The position numbers and the translations under genes were made by a program. Shown piece after piece: positions 8,140 through 15,786 of a stretch of 21,227 bases of DNA. Within the stretch, counting starts at the first letter, position 1, and each line of letters begins with the position of its first letter. The notes below the pieces were generated by a model, which saw nothing but the letters and a program-made list of their open reading frames with translations, was not told the origin of the DNA and did not search any database. This DNA comes from Spirochaetaceae bacterium (GTDB taxonomy: Bacteria; Spirochaetota; Spirochaetia; DSM-27196; SKKC01): NCBI GenBank assembly GCA_003554375.1, contig PWGF01000458.1, positions 1-21,227 of the forward strand, given 5' to 3'.

Positions 8140-8985
8140 CTACAGTCGCCGCAATCGGTCGCGCTGTTGCTCAAAGAAGGTCGCTGTCCCCTGAACCGCC
8201 GAATGGGACCCAAGCACGCCGTCCTCGCGCTTCGAAGCGTTCCTTACGCTCCTGCTCCCGTCCTCTTGCCCGGCCTGTGCCGGCCCTTCGGGAGGAGTGT
8301 AGTGCTCGGACTCGGTGTGTGCCCCATAGGGAGCGACTCCATTGGAGAAGCCTTCCTCGGTAACTCCGCTGCCTCCGGAGAGGCCCCTGCTTTGGCGAAA
8401 GAGGTCCCCGAGCATCTCCCCGAACGATTGACGGGGCTGCTCCGGCTGATCGCTTGCGGCCAGCTGAACCTGGTCGAGGCTCTCCCGGTCAGTGATCTCG
8501 GAAACAAGCGAAACCGACTGATCCGCGGCTCCGACAAGAAACACTTGCTCACCGACTTTGACGAGATGAAGATGCTTGTTTCCAGGAAGTGTTCGGCTCC
8601 CCACCACCCGAACCATCTTGGTATCACGGGTTCGTGCAGGAGAGATACGTTTGAGAAACCAGAAAACCGCGTAGATGAGAGCGACGACGAGTGCCAAGAC
8701 AACCAAGGTACGGAGCATTTCCCCCGCACCAAAGCTGCGGAATGCGTCCGTACCGGCCCCGTCCTGATCACCATCGCCGGCATCCGAAGGCACAGCCCCG
8801 TCGGACTGCTCCGGAAACTCCAGCTCCGCCTCGTCAACCGGCTGACGGGCCTGCTCGTTCAGCTCGCCGTCATGCCCTTCCGCCGTGCTGTCCTGCCGGG
8901 GCTCCTGAGGCCCTTCCTGTCCCGGGGCATGCACCGGGACCATCAGCAGCAGCACGGCCACGAACGCCAGGTGTGACCGTATCAC
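8140..8985 (-). CDS. fliO: FliO (FliZ in older spirochaete naming), export gate assembly factor
   Basis: A 281-residue FliO-family protein: a signal peptide (residues 1-20, cleavage near VHA/PGQ), an acidic low-complexity periplasmic stretch of about 65 residues, one membrane helix (91-112, MLRTLVVLALVVALIYAVFW), and a compact beta-rich cytoplasmic domain with VVGSRTLPGNKHLHLVKVG and VFLVGAADQSVSLVSEI, the FliO signature. The last 90 residues are Ser/Gly/Glu-rich and look disordered. FliO is a chaperone-like factor for FliP oligomerisation. The start is GTG at 8985, with GGAGGGG six bases upstream. Enteric FliO is about 120 residues; the longer form with signal peptide and tail is common in spirochaetes and Firmicutes. 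Confidence 0.88.
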   Translation of the reverse strand: MIRSHLAFVAVLLLMVPVHAPGQEGPQEPRQDSTAEGHDGELNEQARQPVDEAELEFPEQSDGAVPSDAGDGDQDGAGTDAFRSFGAGEMLRTLVVLALVVALIYAVFWFLKRISPARTRDTKMVRVVGSRTLPGNKHLHLVKVGEQVFLVGAADQSVSLVSEITDRESLDQVQLAASDQPEQPRQSFGEMLGDLFRQSRGLSGGSGVTEEGFSNGVAPYGAHTESEHYTPPEGPAQAGQEDGSRSVRNASKREDGVLGSHSAVQGTATFFEQQRDRLRRL

Positions 8986-9016
8986 TTTGTTCCCCTCCCA
9001 AAAGTGTATTTCCGCA

Positions 9017-9050
9017 GGAGCACCCGGAATCTGCAGCTTCCCAGTGCTCC
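9017..9050 (-). promoter_or_regulatory. Strong RNA hairpin between fliY and fliO
   Basis: In the minus-strand RNA GGAGCAC (9044-9050) pairs perfectly with GTGCTCC (9017-9023); inside this, after one wobble and one mismatch, GGAA pairs with TTCC around an eight-base loop containing CTGCAG. The stem totals about 12 pairs. No U-run follows, so it is not a standard terminator; it may mark an mRNA processing or stability site between the switch and export-gate genes. Confidence 0.5.
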
Positions 9051-9060
9051 GTCAATTTCT

Positions 9061-9087
9061 GCTACGTCATGCTGCTCGCTACGTCAT
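9061..9087. repeat. 10-bp direct repeat at the fliY stop codon
   Basis: GCTACGTCAT occurs at 9061-9070 and again at 9078-9087, separated by seven bases. The right-hand copy contains the last codons and TAG stop of fliY read on the minus strand; the left copy repeats them in the intergenic region. Confidence 0.75.
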
Positions 9088-10176
9088 ATTGCTTACTCGT
9101 TCCATCGGCGAGATGATCTCCGTTACACGAACACCGAAGTTCTCGTCGATGACAACAACCTCCCCCTTGGCTATCAACTTGTGGTTGACCAAGATATCGA
9201 CCGGCTCGCCCGCAAGCTTATCTAGCTCGATGATGGTTCCCTCACCCATCCCGAGGATCTCCTTGATGAGTTTTCGTGTACGACCGAGCTCAACGGTCAT
9301 CTCCATGTACACATCCATGAGCAGGCTGATGTTGCCTTGCTCACCACTCTGCGGAGCACCTTGCTGCAAGTTCGGGAATTGCACGCCCTGCACGCTGGGG
9401 CCCTGGCCTGCACCTTGGCCGCCTTGGGCTCCCGCAGGAGCTGCGCCCCCGCCCATCAGCCCGCCGAACGGGTCTTGCTGCTGCCCGCTTACCGCGGCAG
9501 CCTGTCCGGGCGGCTGTTGCGTACCGCCGGCAACCTGTCCTCCGGCATCTTCCGCTACCGCCTGCACTACGCTCGCTCCGTATATCTCCATGATCTGGAT
9601 GGCCCGACCGTCCACGTTCATCGAGTACGTTGCCAGAACGAAGTCTCCTCCCGGAAGCGATAGATCCGTCTTGGGGACAATTTGTCCTTCAGGCGGGTTA
9701 CTCATTACGGTAGCCCCGACCTTCTCTCCCAGCGTTGTTGCGACCGGACCACTCACCTGAGAGAAAGCTTCTTGAAGCGCGTTCACCGCCGCGTCGTCGA
9801 GGTCGACATCCTCTTGGCCCATCATCGGCCCGGCGATGGCAAGGGCTGCGCTATTCGACAGAAGATAGCTGTGCTCTCCGGTTACGCCTTCCGAGTAGTC
9901 CATGCGGATCTGGACCAACTGATCCTCCAGGCGGCTGAACAGCTGATCTCGCTGCATTCGCTGCACTTGGGGCTTCTCCAGCGTCACCGACCTGTTGGTG
10001 AGCATAGAGATATTGGATCCTTGGCTATCCGTCGTCTGAGAGAGAAGGCTGCCGAACGCCGTTACCTGCTGATCGGTCAACGACGACTGAAACGCCGACT
10101 CCTCATCGAAATCCATCCCGCCGGAGCCTTGCAACAGTGCATCTATCTCGTCTTGGGAGAGCGATCCATCACTCAT
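9079..10176 (-). CDS. fliY: FliY/FliN, flagellar switch (C-ring) protein
   Basis: A 365-residue fused switch protein. Residues 5-15 (SLSQDEIDALL) match the CheY-P-binding EIDALL helix shared with FliM. Residues 30-210 form a CheC/FliM-like middle domain. A Gln/Gly/Pro-rich linker (about 212-282) leads to the SpoA (FliN) domain at 283-358, with VYMEMTVELGRTRKLIKEIL and the conserved EPVDILVNHKLIAKGEVVVID. It forms the bottom of the C-ring with FliM. Spirochaete annotation often calls it fliN, but the CheC-like domain makes fliY the better name. Both phosphatase signatures look degenerate: 39-46 is TAFGSLLS and 132-139 is NALQEAFS, lacking the Asn and most acidic residues of active CheC/FliY. 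The ATG at 10176 overlaps the fliM stop by eight bases. Confidence 0.92.
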   Translation of the reverse strand: MSDGSLSQDEIDALLQGSGGMDFDEESAFQSSLTDQQVTAFGSLLSQTTDSQGSNISMLTNRSVTLEKPQVQRMQRDQLFSRLEDQLVQIRMDYSEGVTGEHSYLLSNSAALAIAGPMMGQEDVDLDDAAVNALQEAFSQVSGPVATTLGEKVGATVMSNPPEGQIVPKTDLSLPGGDFVLATYSMNVDGRAIQIMEIYGASVVQAVAEDAGGQVAGGTQQPPGQAAAVSGQQQDPFGGLMGGGAAPAGAQGGQGAGQGPSVQGVQFPNLQQGAPQSGEQGNISLLMDVYMEMTVELGRTRKLIKEILGMGEGTIIELDKLAGEPVDILVNHKLIAKGEVVVIDENFGVRVTEIISPMERVSNMT

Positions 10177-11206
10177 CTATACCTCCCTCTCCTTCGACGG
10201 CGATCTCCTCGAACTCGTCGCCCGAGATATCTTCAAGCTGCTCGAGAATCTGTACCGCCAGCTTATTCCTAACCTGTCCGGGTTTGCACAGGAACTTAGG
10301 CCGATTCCCGATCTTCAGATACATTGGGTCACCTACTCGCGTGTTCTGAAGCCGTACTACATCGCCGACGCGCAGATTCAAGACGTCCCGGACCGTCAGG
10401 TCGATACGTCCGATCTCTGCAACGATATCTACCGCGATGCTAGAGAGGCGTTCACGCAGGATATTGAGATTCTCCGTGGTGGTACCGCGACGAACCGAGC
10501 TATACCAATACTGCGCCGACAACTTAGAGATAATGGGTTCAATAGTCAGATAGGGAATGCAGAAGTTCATCATACCTTCCACTTCCCCGACCTTGGTTTC
10601 TAGAGTTACCAGTACAACCATCTCCGTAGGAGGGACGATCTGTGCGAACTGAGGATTCGTCTCGATTTGCCCGAGCCGAGGACGCAGATCAATGACCTGG
10701 CTCCATGCCTCCCGGACGTTTCCGAGAATGCGCACAATGATTCCCTCCATAACCGAATGCTCGATCTCAGTCAAGTCACGGGTCACCTTGGTGCCCTCAC
10801 CTTGTCCCCCGAAGAGACGATCGATTATGGAGAAGGTGATCGCCGGATCTATCTCGATGATAGCGTTGCCCTTGAGAGGATCCATGTTGATCACCCCAAG
10901 GGTGGTGGGATTGGGAATACTCCGGATGAACTCCTCGTACGTCAGCTGGTCCACGCTGGCAACGTGAACCTGCACCAGACTCCGCAACTGAGCGCTTAGG
11001 CTCGTCGTAGTAAGGCGCGCGAAGGTCTCGTGCATGATACTGACGGTCCGGATCTGTTCCTTGGAGAACTTGTCCGGGCGCTTGAAGTCATATATCTTGA
11101 TTTTACGTTGATCTGCAGGCTGCTGAACCTCTTCGGTTTCAACATCCCCGGACGAAATCGCCGTCAGTAGCTGATCAATTTCATCCTGAGACAGGACTTC
11201 CGTCAT
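10169..11206 (-). CDS. fliM: FliM, flagellar motor switch protein
   Basis: A 345-residue FliM of normal length. The N terminus MTEVLSQDEIDQLLTAI carries the CheY-P-binding helix; a disordered acidic stretch to about 35 leads to the CheC-like middle domain, beginning at KIYDFKRPDKFSKEQIRT and including the GGxG-type signature LFGGQGEGTK around 147-156 that contacts FliG. The C-terminal SpoA domain (about 255-330) includes VRDVLNLRVGDVVRLQ. FliM sits between FliG and FliY in the C-ring and reverses rotation when CheY-P binds. It follows fliL by 87 bases holding a promoter-like sequence; GGGAG lies seven bases before the ATG. Confidence 0.96.
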   Translation of the reverse strand: MTEVLSQDEIDQLLTAISSGDVETEEVQQPADQRKIKIYDFKRPDKFSKEQIRTVSIMHETFARLTTTSLSAQLRSLVQVHVASVDQLTYEEFIRSIPNPTTLGVINMDPLKGNAIIEIDPAITFSIIDRLFGGQGEGTKVTRDLTEIEHSVMEGIIVRILGNVREAWSQVIDLRPRLGQIETNPQFAQIVPPTEMVVLVTLETKVGEVEGMMNFCIPYLTIEPIISKLSAQYWYSSVRRGTTTENLNILRERLSSIAVDIVAEIGRIDLTVRDVLNLRVGDVVRLQNTRVGDPMYLKIGNRPKFLCKPGQVRNKLAVQILEQLEDISGDEFEEIAVEGEGGIDE

Positions 11207-11227
11207 GTTCCCACTCCCTAACGTGAC

Positions 11228-11256
11228 ACTATAGACCGTTTTCCGAAGTTGTTCAA
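11228..11256 (-). promoter_or_regulatory. Putative internal sigma-70-type promoter before fliM
   Basis: Minus-strand TTGAAC (11251-11256), a 17-base spacer, and TATAGT (11228-11233). The -35 matches 4/6 and the -10 5/6 of the consensus. The start would fall near 11221, about 15 bases before the fliM ATG. This would give the switch and export-gate genes a secondary promoter. By-eye prediction. Confidence 0.45.
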
Positions 11257-11293
11257 CGTAAAGGCACGGTTAAGCTCCTTATAATCGGTCAAA

Positions 11294-11845
11294 TTAGAAC
11301 GGGACGATCTGATATTCATCAAACAAGATCTCACGAATACGTCCGCTCCGGAGAATATCGTTGATGCGAGCGCGCAGTTCCTGTTTCACCACCATCTCGT
11401 TGTCCTCTCCCAACAGCTGATCTTCCGTCCGATTCGCAAAGTATCTGCGAACTATATCGCGAATCTGGCTTCGGCGTGCGACAAGCTCGCTTTGCAGGGC
11501 AGTAGCATCCTGGTCGATCCCCAAGATGACCTCGATCATAAATGTGTTTTCGCGATCCGCAGTCTGCCCTCGCACCTCGCCAACGCCGGTGAAGTAGTCG
11601 TAAATCGGCTCCGGCTGACGCAAAGCTTCACTGGTAGGTAGCTCCGCCGTCCGTACACCATTCGCATCCATGATATTCAAGGTTACTACCACAACCGTTA
11701 CCACGAAGATGATCGATCCCAGAATGATGGCGACCCATTTCAGGATCTGGATGGTGAGCCCGGAGAACAATCCGTACTTTCGCCCCGCATCCGGTTCCTC
11801 GGTACCAACCTCTTCTTCAGTATTGAGAAAATCGTCGCCACCCAT
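11294..11845 (-). CDS. fliL: FliL, stator-associated membrane protein
   Basis: A 183-residue FliL: an acidic cytoplasmic N terminus, a single membrane helix at about 35-58 (WVAIILGSIIFVVTVVVVTL), and a periplasmic domain with IEVILGIDQDATALQSELVARR and the C-terminal stomatin-like SPFH-type fold of FliL. FliL forms rings around MotB and stabilises active stators; in Borrelia it also affects the orientation of periplasmic flagella. The ATG at 11845 has a near-perfect GGAGGT site five bases upstream. It follows motB by 19 bases, which matches the usual stator-FliL pairing in spirochaete operons. The long charged N terminus before the helix (about 30 residues) is modest for the family. Confidence 0.92.
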   Translation of the reverse strand: MGGDDFLNTEEEVGTEEPDAGRKYGLFSGLTIQILKWVAIILGSIIFVVTVVVVTLNIMDANGVRTAELPTSEALRQPEPIYDYFTGVGEVRGQTADRENTFMIEVILGIDQDATALQSELVARRSQIRDIVRRYFANRTEDQLLGEDNEMVVKQELRARINDILRSGRIREILFDEYQIVPF

Positions 11846-11864
11846 CGGTCACCTCCAGCCTTTT

Positions 11865-12605
11865 CTAAAGGTTCCCCTCGCTCAGGATTATGACGTCAAC
11901 CCGGCGATTATACGCGCGCCCCTCCGGTGTTTCGTTATCGAAGAGCGGACTATGCTCCCCGAGCGACATCACCTGGAAACGTTCTTCCGGCGCGCCAAAA
12001 TCGACCAAGTACTCCAATACGGCGAGCCCCCTGGCACTAGCCAGCGTCCAATTGTCGGGATACTCGGCGCCCGGAGGGGGCGGAACGTTGTCCGTATGCC
12101 CCTCGACCCGGAAACGCCGGTCAGCCACCGCATCCGACCGCAGCAGCATGCTCAGATTCCGGAGGACACTTCTGGCCTCTTCCATGTTGACGTCGGCACT
12201 TTCGCGTTCAAAGAATGCATCGGCGGCAAGAGAGATAACTAGCCCTCGTTCGTCGCGAGTGACCCGCACCCGGTCGCTTTCCACCTCCGGTTCGAACAGG
12301 CTCACAGCCTGTTCGCGAGCTTCGTCCAATGCGCGCCCAGCTCGGCGCGACGGGAGCGTCATCACCGTGTTTCCCAACTCGGCAAGCGGGCCCACTTCCA
12401 GAGTTTGACCGCCGTCCAGAGTTCCCAGTCCGGGGAAGGCCGCTAAGATCAGTTCCAGCTCATACCCGTCGATAGTTGCCGTGGTGAACAACAAGACGAA
12501 GAACGTGAGAAGCAGTGTAGTCATGTCCCCATAGGTGGTCATCCACTCGGGCGCCCCTTCCTGTTTCCGTTCCTTCCTCTTGTTCTTCTTGTCTTCCGGT
12601 GCCAT
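11865..12605 (-). CDS. motB: MotB, flagellar stator peptidoglycan-anchored subunit
   Basis: A 246-residue MotB from ATG at 12605: a basic cytoplasmic N terminus, WMTTYGDMTTLLLTFFVLLF as the single membrane helix with the ion-binding Asp at residue 27, a plug/linker region, and a C-terminal OmpA-like peptidoglycan-binding domain with FRVEGHTDNVPP, NWTLASARGLAVLEYL and NRRVDVIIL. It pairs with MotA and anchors the stator to the wall. The ATG is preceded by AGAGGGG five bases upstream; an in-frame TTG five codons earlier (12620) has no ribosome site and is rejected. The coupling ion cannot be told from this sequence. It follows motA by 30 bases. Confidence 0.95.
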   Translation of the reverse strand: MAPEDKKNKRKERKQEGAPEWMTTYGDMTTLLLTFFVLLFTTATIDGYELELILAAFPGLGTLDGGQTLEVGPLAELGNTVMTLPSRRAGRALDEAREQAVSLFEPEVESDRVRVTRDERGLVISLAADAFFERESADVNMEEARSVLRNLSMLLRSDAVADRRFRVEGHTDNVPPPPGAEYPDNWTLASARGLAVLEYLVDFGAPEERFQVMSLGEHSPLFDNETPEGRAYNRRVDVIILSEGNL

Positions 12606-12635
12606 GGGAGCCCCTCTCAAGCGCCAACGCGCGTG

Positions 12636-13421
12636 TCAGTCACGTATCGTCTCCTGTCGAATCGCCTCCCGCTGTCGAGGCGGCAGGAAGCAAATCAATT
12701 TCTCCAGAAGGATACGCGGGTTGTCGCCTGACTGTATGGAGAGAATGCCCTCGATAATGATCTCCTTTGTCCGCGTTTCGTCACGATCTCGATCCTGCAG
12801 CTTGCTGCGCAACGGAATCAGTATCAGGTTGGCGAAAATCGACCCGTACATCGTCGTAATCAGGGCGAGCGCCATACCTTGACCAATCTGCTCCGGCTCG
12901 CCTCCGATATGCGCCAGCATGGAAATCAGCCCTGCCAGCGTCCCGATCAATCCAAACGCCGGAGCGACCTTGCCCCAATCTTCAAAGAGCTTGATACCCA
13001 CGTCATGTCGTTCCTGAAGCTGGTTGAGATCATTGTACAAGATGCCCTTTATTATGTCGGGATCGGTCCCGTCGACAACCAGCTGAATCCCCTTCCGCAA
13101 AAAGTCGTCCTCTACCTCGTCCAGGTTGTCCTCCAGAGCCAGAAGACCTTCACGCCGTGCTCGCTCGGAGAAGGCCACGAGATCCGCGATTATCTTCTCT
13201 TCCTTCCAGTCCGGGCTGCGCAACGCATGATTCACATACTTCATGATTCCCAACATGCGACTCAGCGGATTTGCCACCATCATCGCACCGAAGCTTCCTC
13301 CGATTACCATGGCGAAGCTCGGGAGGCTTACATACTGTCCCAGCACTCCGCCCGCGGTAGCAACAGAGATCGCAATAAGCGCGAAACCCGCCAGAACGCC
13401 GATAATCGTTCCGAGATCCAT
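12636..13421 (-). CDS. motA: MotA, flagellar stator ion-channel subunit
   Basis: A 261-residue MotA/TolQ-family protein with four membrane segments (about 3-22, 32-52, 152-172, 185-205). Family residues are in place: the cytoplasmic SERARREGLLALE segment with the Arg and Glu that contact FliG (about 90 and 97), Pro154 in KVAPAFGLIGTLAGLI and Pro203 in LIPLRSKL, the two prolines needed for ion-driven motion. Five MotA surround two MotB in the stator. The ATG has GAGGAG nine bases upstream and follows flbD by six bases, so flbD and motA are likely translated together from the promoter before flbD. Confidence 0.96.
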   Translation of the reverse strand: MDLGTIIGVLAGFALIAISVATAGGVLGQYVSLPSFAMVIGGSFGAMMVANPLSRMLGIMKYVNHALRSPDWKEEKIIADLVAFSERARREGLLALEDNLDEVEDDFLRKGIQLVVDGTDPDIIKGILYNDLNQLQERHDVGIKLFEDWGKVAPAFGLIGTLAGLISMLAHIGGEPEQIGQGMALALITTMYGSIFANLILIPLRSKLQDRDRDETRTKEIIIEGILSIQSGDNPRILLEKLICFLPPRQREAIRQETIRD

Positions 13422-13427
13422 AGTGCG

Positions 13428-13625
13428 CTACTCCTCGTTCTTGAACGCCCCGATCAGGCGGCGGTACGCCACGATCGAGTCAAAGATTGTCTCATATGCT
13501 TCCTGAACAACCAGCCGCTTACCGGAAAGCATGACGAGGGTGGTGTCCGGGTTTGTCTCGATATATTCGATCTGGTGGGGATTCACGTAATAGCCTCGCC
13601 CATCGAGTCGCGTTACCTTGATCAT
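13428..13625 (-). CDS. flbD: FlbD, small SwrD-family flagellar protein
   Basis: A 65-residue protein of the FlbD family, recognised by MIKVTRLDGRGYYVNPHQIEYIE and the following DTTLVMLSGKRLVV. No membrane segment. The Bacillus relative SwrD raises motor torque and is thought to act on the stators, and flbD sits directly before motA here as in other spirochaetes, so a stator-related role is a fair inference. It is not the sigma-54 regulator of Caulobacter that shares the name. The ATG at 13625 has AGGAG three bases upstream, tighter than usual. The 101-base gap before it is the longest between right-hand operon genes and holds a strong promoter-like sequence. Confidence 0.9.
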   Translation of the reverse strand: MIKVTRLDGRGYYVNPHQIEYIETNPDTTLVMLSGKRLVVQEAYETIFDSIVAYRRLIGAFKNEE

Positions 13626-13639
13626 CAGCTCCTACCCCA

Positions 13640-13668
13640 ATAATAAAACCTTAGCGCTTCCGTGTTAA
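13640..13668 (-). promoter_or_regulatory. Putative strong internal sigma-70 promoter before flbD-motAB
   Basis: Minus-strand TTAACA (13663-13668), a 17-base spacer and TATTAT (13640-13645), each matching the consensus at 5/6 positions, the best promoter-like match found in the window. Only 14 bases separate the -10 from the flbD ATG, so the leader would be about 8 bases and just include AGGAG. An imperfect inverted repeat CCTTA/TAAGG (13649-13670) overlaps the spacer. Confidence 0.55.
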
Positions 13669-13726
13669 GGCTCCCTCCTGCTTTTTGCCGACAGTATTCC
13701 CCAATGCCTTAGTCATTCGTACCATA

Positions 13727-15139
<1,413 letters not shown>

Positions 15140-15143
15140 GGGG

Positions 15144-15758
15144 CTACTCCTCTACACTTGTTATATCGTTGTAGTCGTAATACTGTCCGTCCACGCGCAC
15201 CTGCGGATTCTCACCACGGGTGACCGCTTCGACCCTGCCACGTACCGCCTCGTCGCCGGTCCTCACTTGGACGGTCCGTCCGAGAACGTTCTCGGCTTGG
15301 CCGGCCCGCAATACACTCGCGAGCTCCGTGAAGTCGGACGCCAGATTGGTCATCTGCTCTAGGCTGGAGAACTGCGCCATCTGCGCTACGAACTCCTTAT
15401 CGTCCATCGGATCAGTGGGATCCTGGTGGCGCAACTGGGTGATGAGAATTCTCAGGAAGTCGTCACGCCCCAGCTCGTTGCTCACATCGCGCTGTTCGCG
15501 CAGCTCAGCGTTGATCTCGCCGACGCGGTTCCGCACTTCGCTCTGCTCGGTCGCGCTCATTGCCGTGGAGAGCTCCTGCTCGAACTCCGACTGCGCCTCC
15601 GCCGACGGTTCGCTCCCTTGCTGAGGGCTTGTTCGGCCGGCGACCGGTGCCGCCTGATCGGCTTGCTCCCCCGGTACAGCCTGTCGGGCCCCACTGAGCC
15701 CTGAAGCCGTCGGACCCGGCTGAACACCGGTCCCAGATCCCATTACCGATTCGATCAT
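15144..15758 (-). CDS. flgD: FlgD, hook cap (scaffold) protein
   Basis: A 204-residue FlgD. The conserved core DDFLRILITQLRHQDPTDPM (about 99-118) and EFVAQMAQFSSLEQM identify it. The first 90 residues are Gly/Gln/Glu-rich and probably disordered; after the core comes a short beta domain with LGRTVQVRTGDEAVRG. The large C-terminal Ig-like part found in enteric FlgD is missing or strongly reduced, as in several spirochaetes. FlgD forms the cap beneath which FlgE polymerises. The ATG at 15758 has GGGGAGG nine bases upstream and lies 28 bases after fliK; the next gene is flgE, its assembly substrate. Confidence 0.94.
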   Translation of the reverse strand: MIESVMGSGTGVQPGPTASGLSGARQAVPGEQADQAAPVAGRTSPQQGSEPSAEAQSEFEQELSTAMSATEQSEVRNRVGEINAELREQRDVSNELGRDDFLRILITQLRHQDPTDPMDDKEFVAQMAQFSSLEQMTNLASDFTELASVLRAGQAENVLGRTVQVRTGDEAVRGRVEAVTRGENPQVRVDGQYYDYNDITSVEE

Positions 15759-15786
15759 CGCCTGTTGCCTCCCCGTAGTACAGTCC

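Noticed and set aside
8167..8976. Plus-strand frame of 269 codons opposite fliO
   Set aside because: Mirror of fliO, with no plausible ribosome site or domain; the minus-strand signal peptide and FliO motifs are convincing.
12606..12620. Upstream TTG start for motB
   Set aside because: No ribosome site precedes the TTG, whereas AGAGGGG sits five bases before the ATG at 12605.
12879..13643. Plus-strand frame of 254 codons opposite motA and flbD
   Set aside because: Fully overlaps two clear flagellar genes; low-complexity basic sequence with no family signature.
13649..13670. Possible intrinsic terminator after flgE (CCTTA/TAAGG stem followed by TTTTATTATT)
   Set aside because: On the minus strand the stem has only five outer pairs and then two A-C mismatches; the T-rich stretch is better explained as the -10 of the promoter before flbD.
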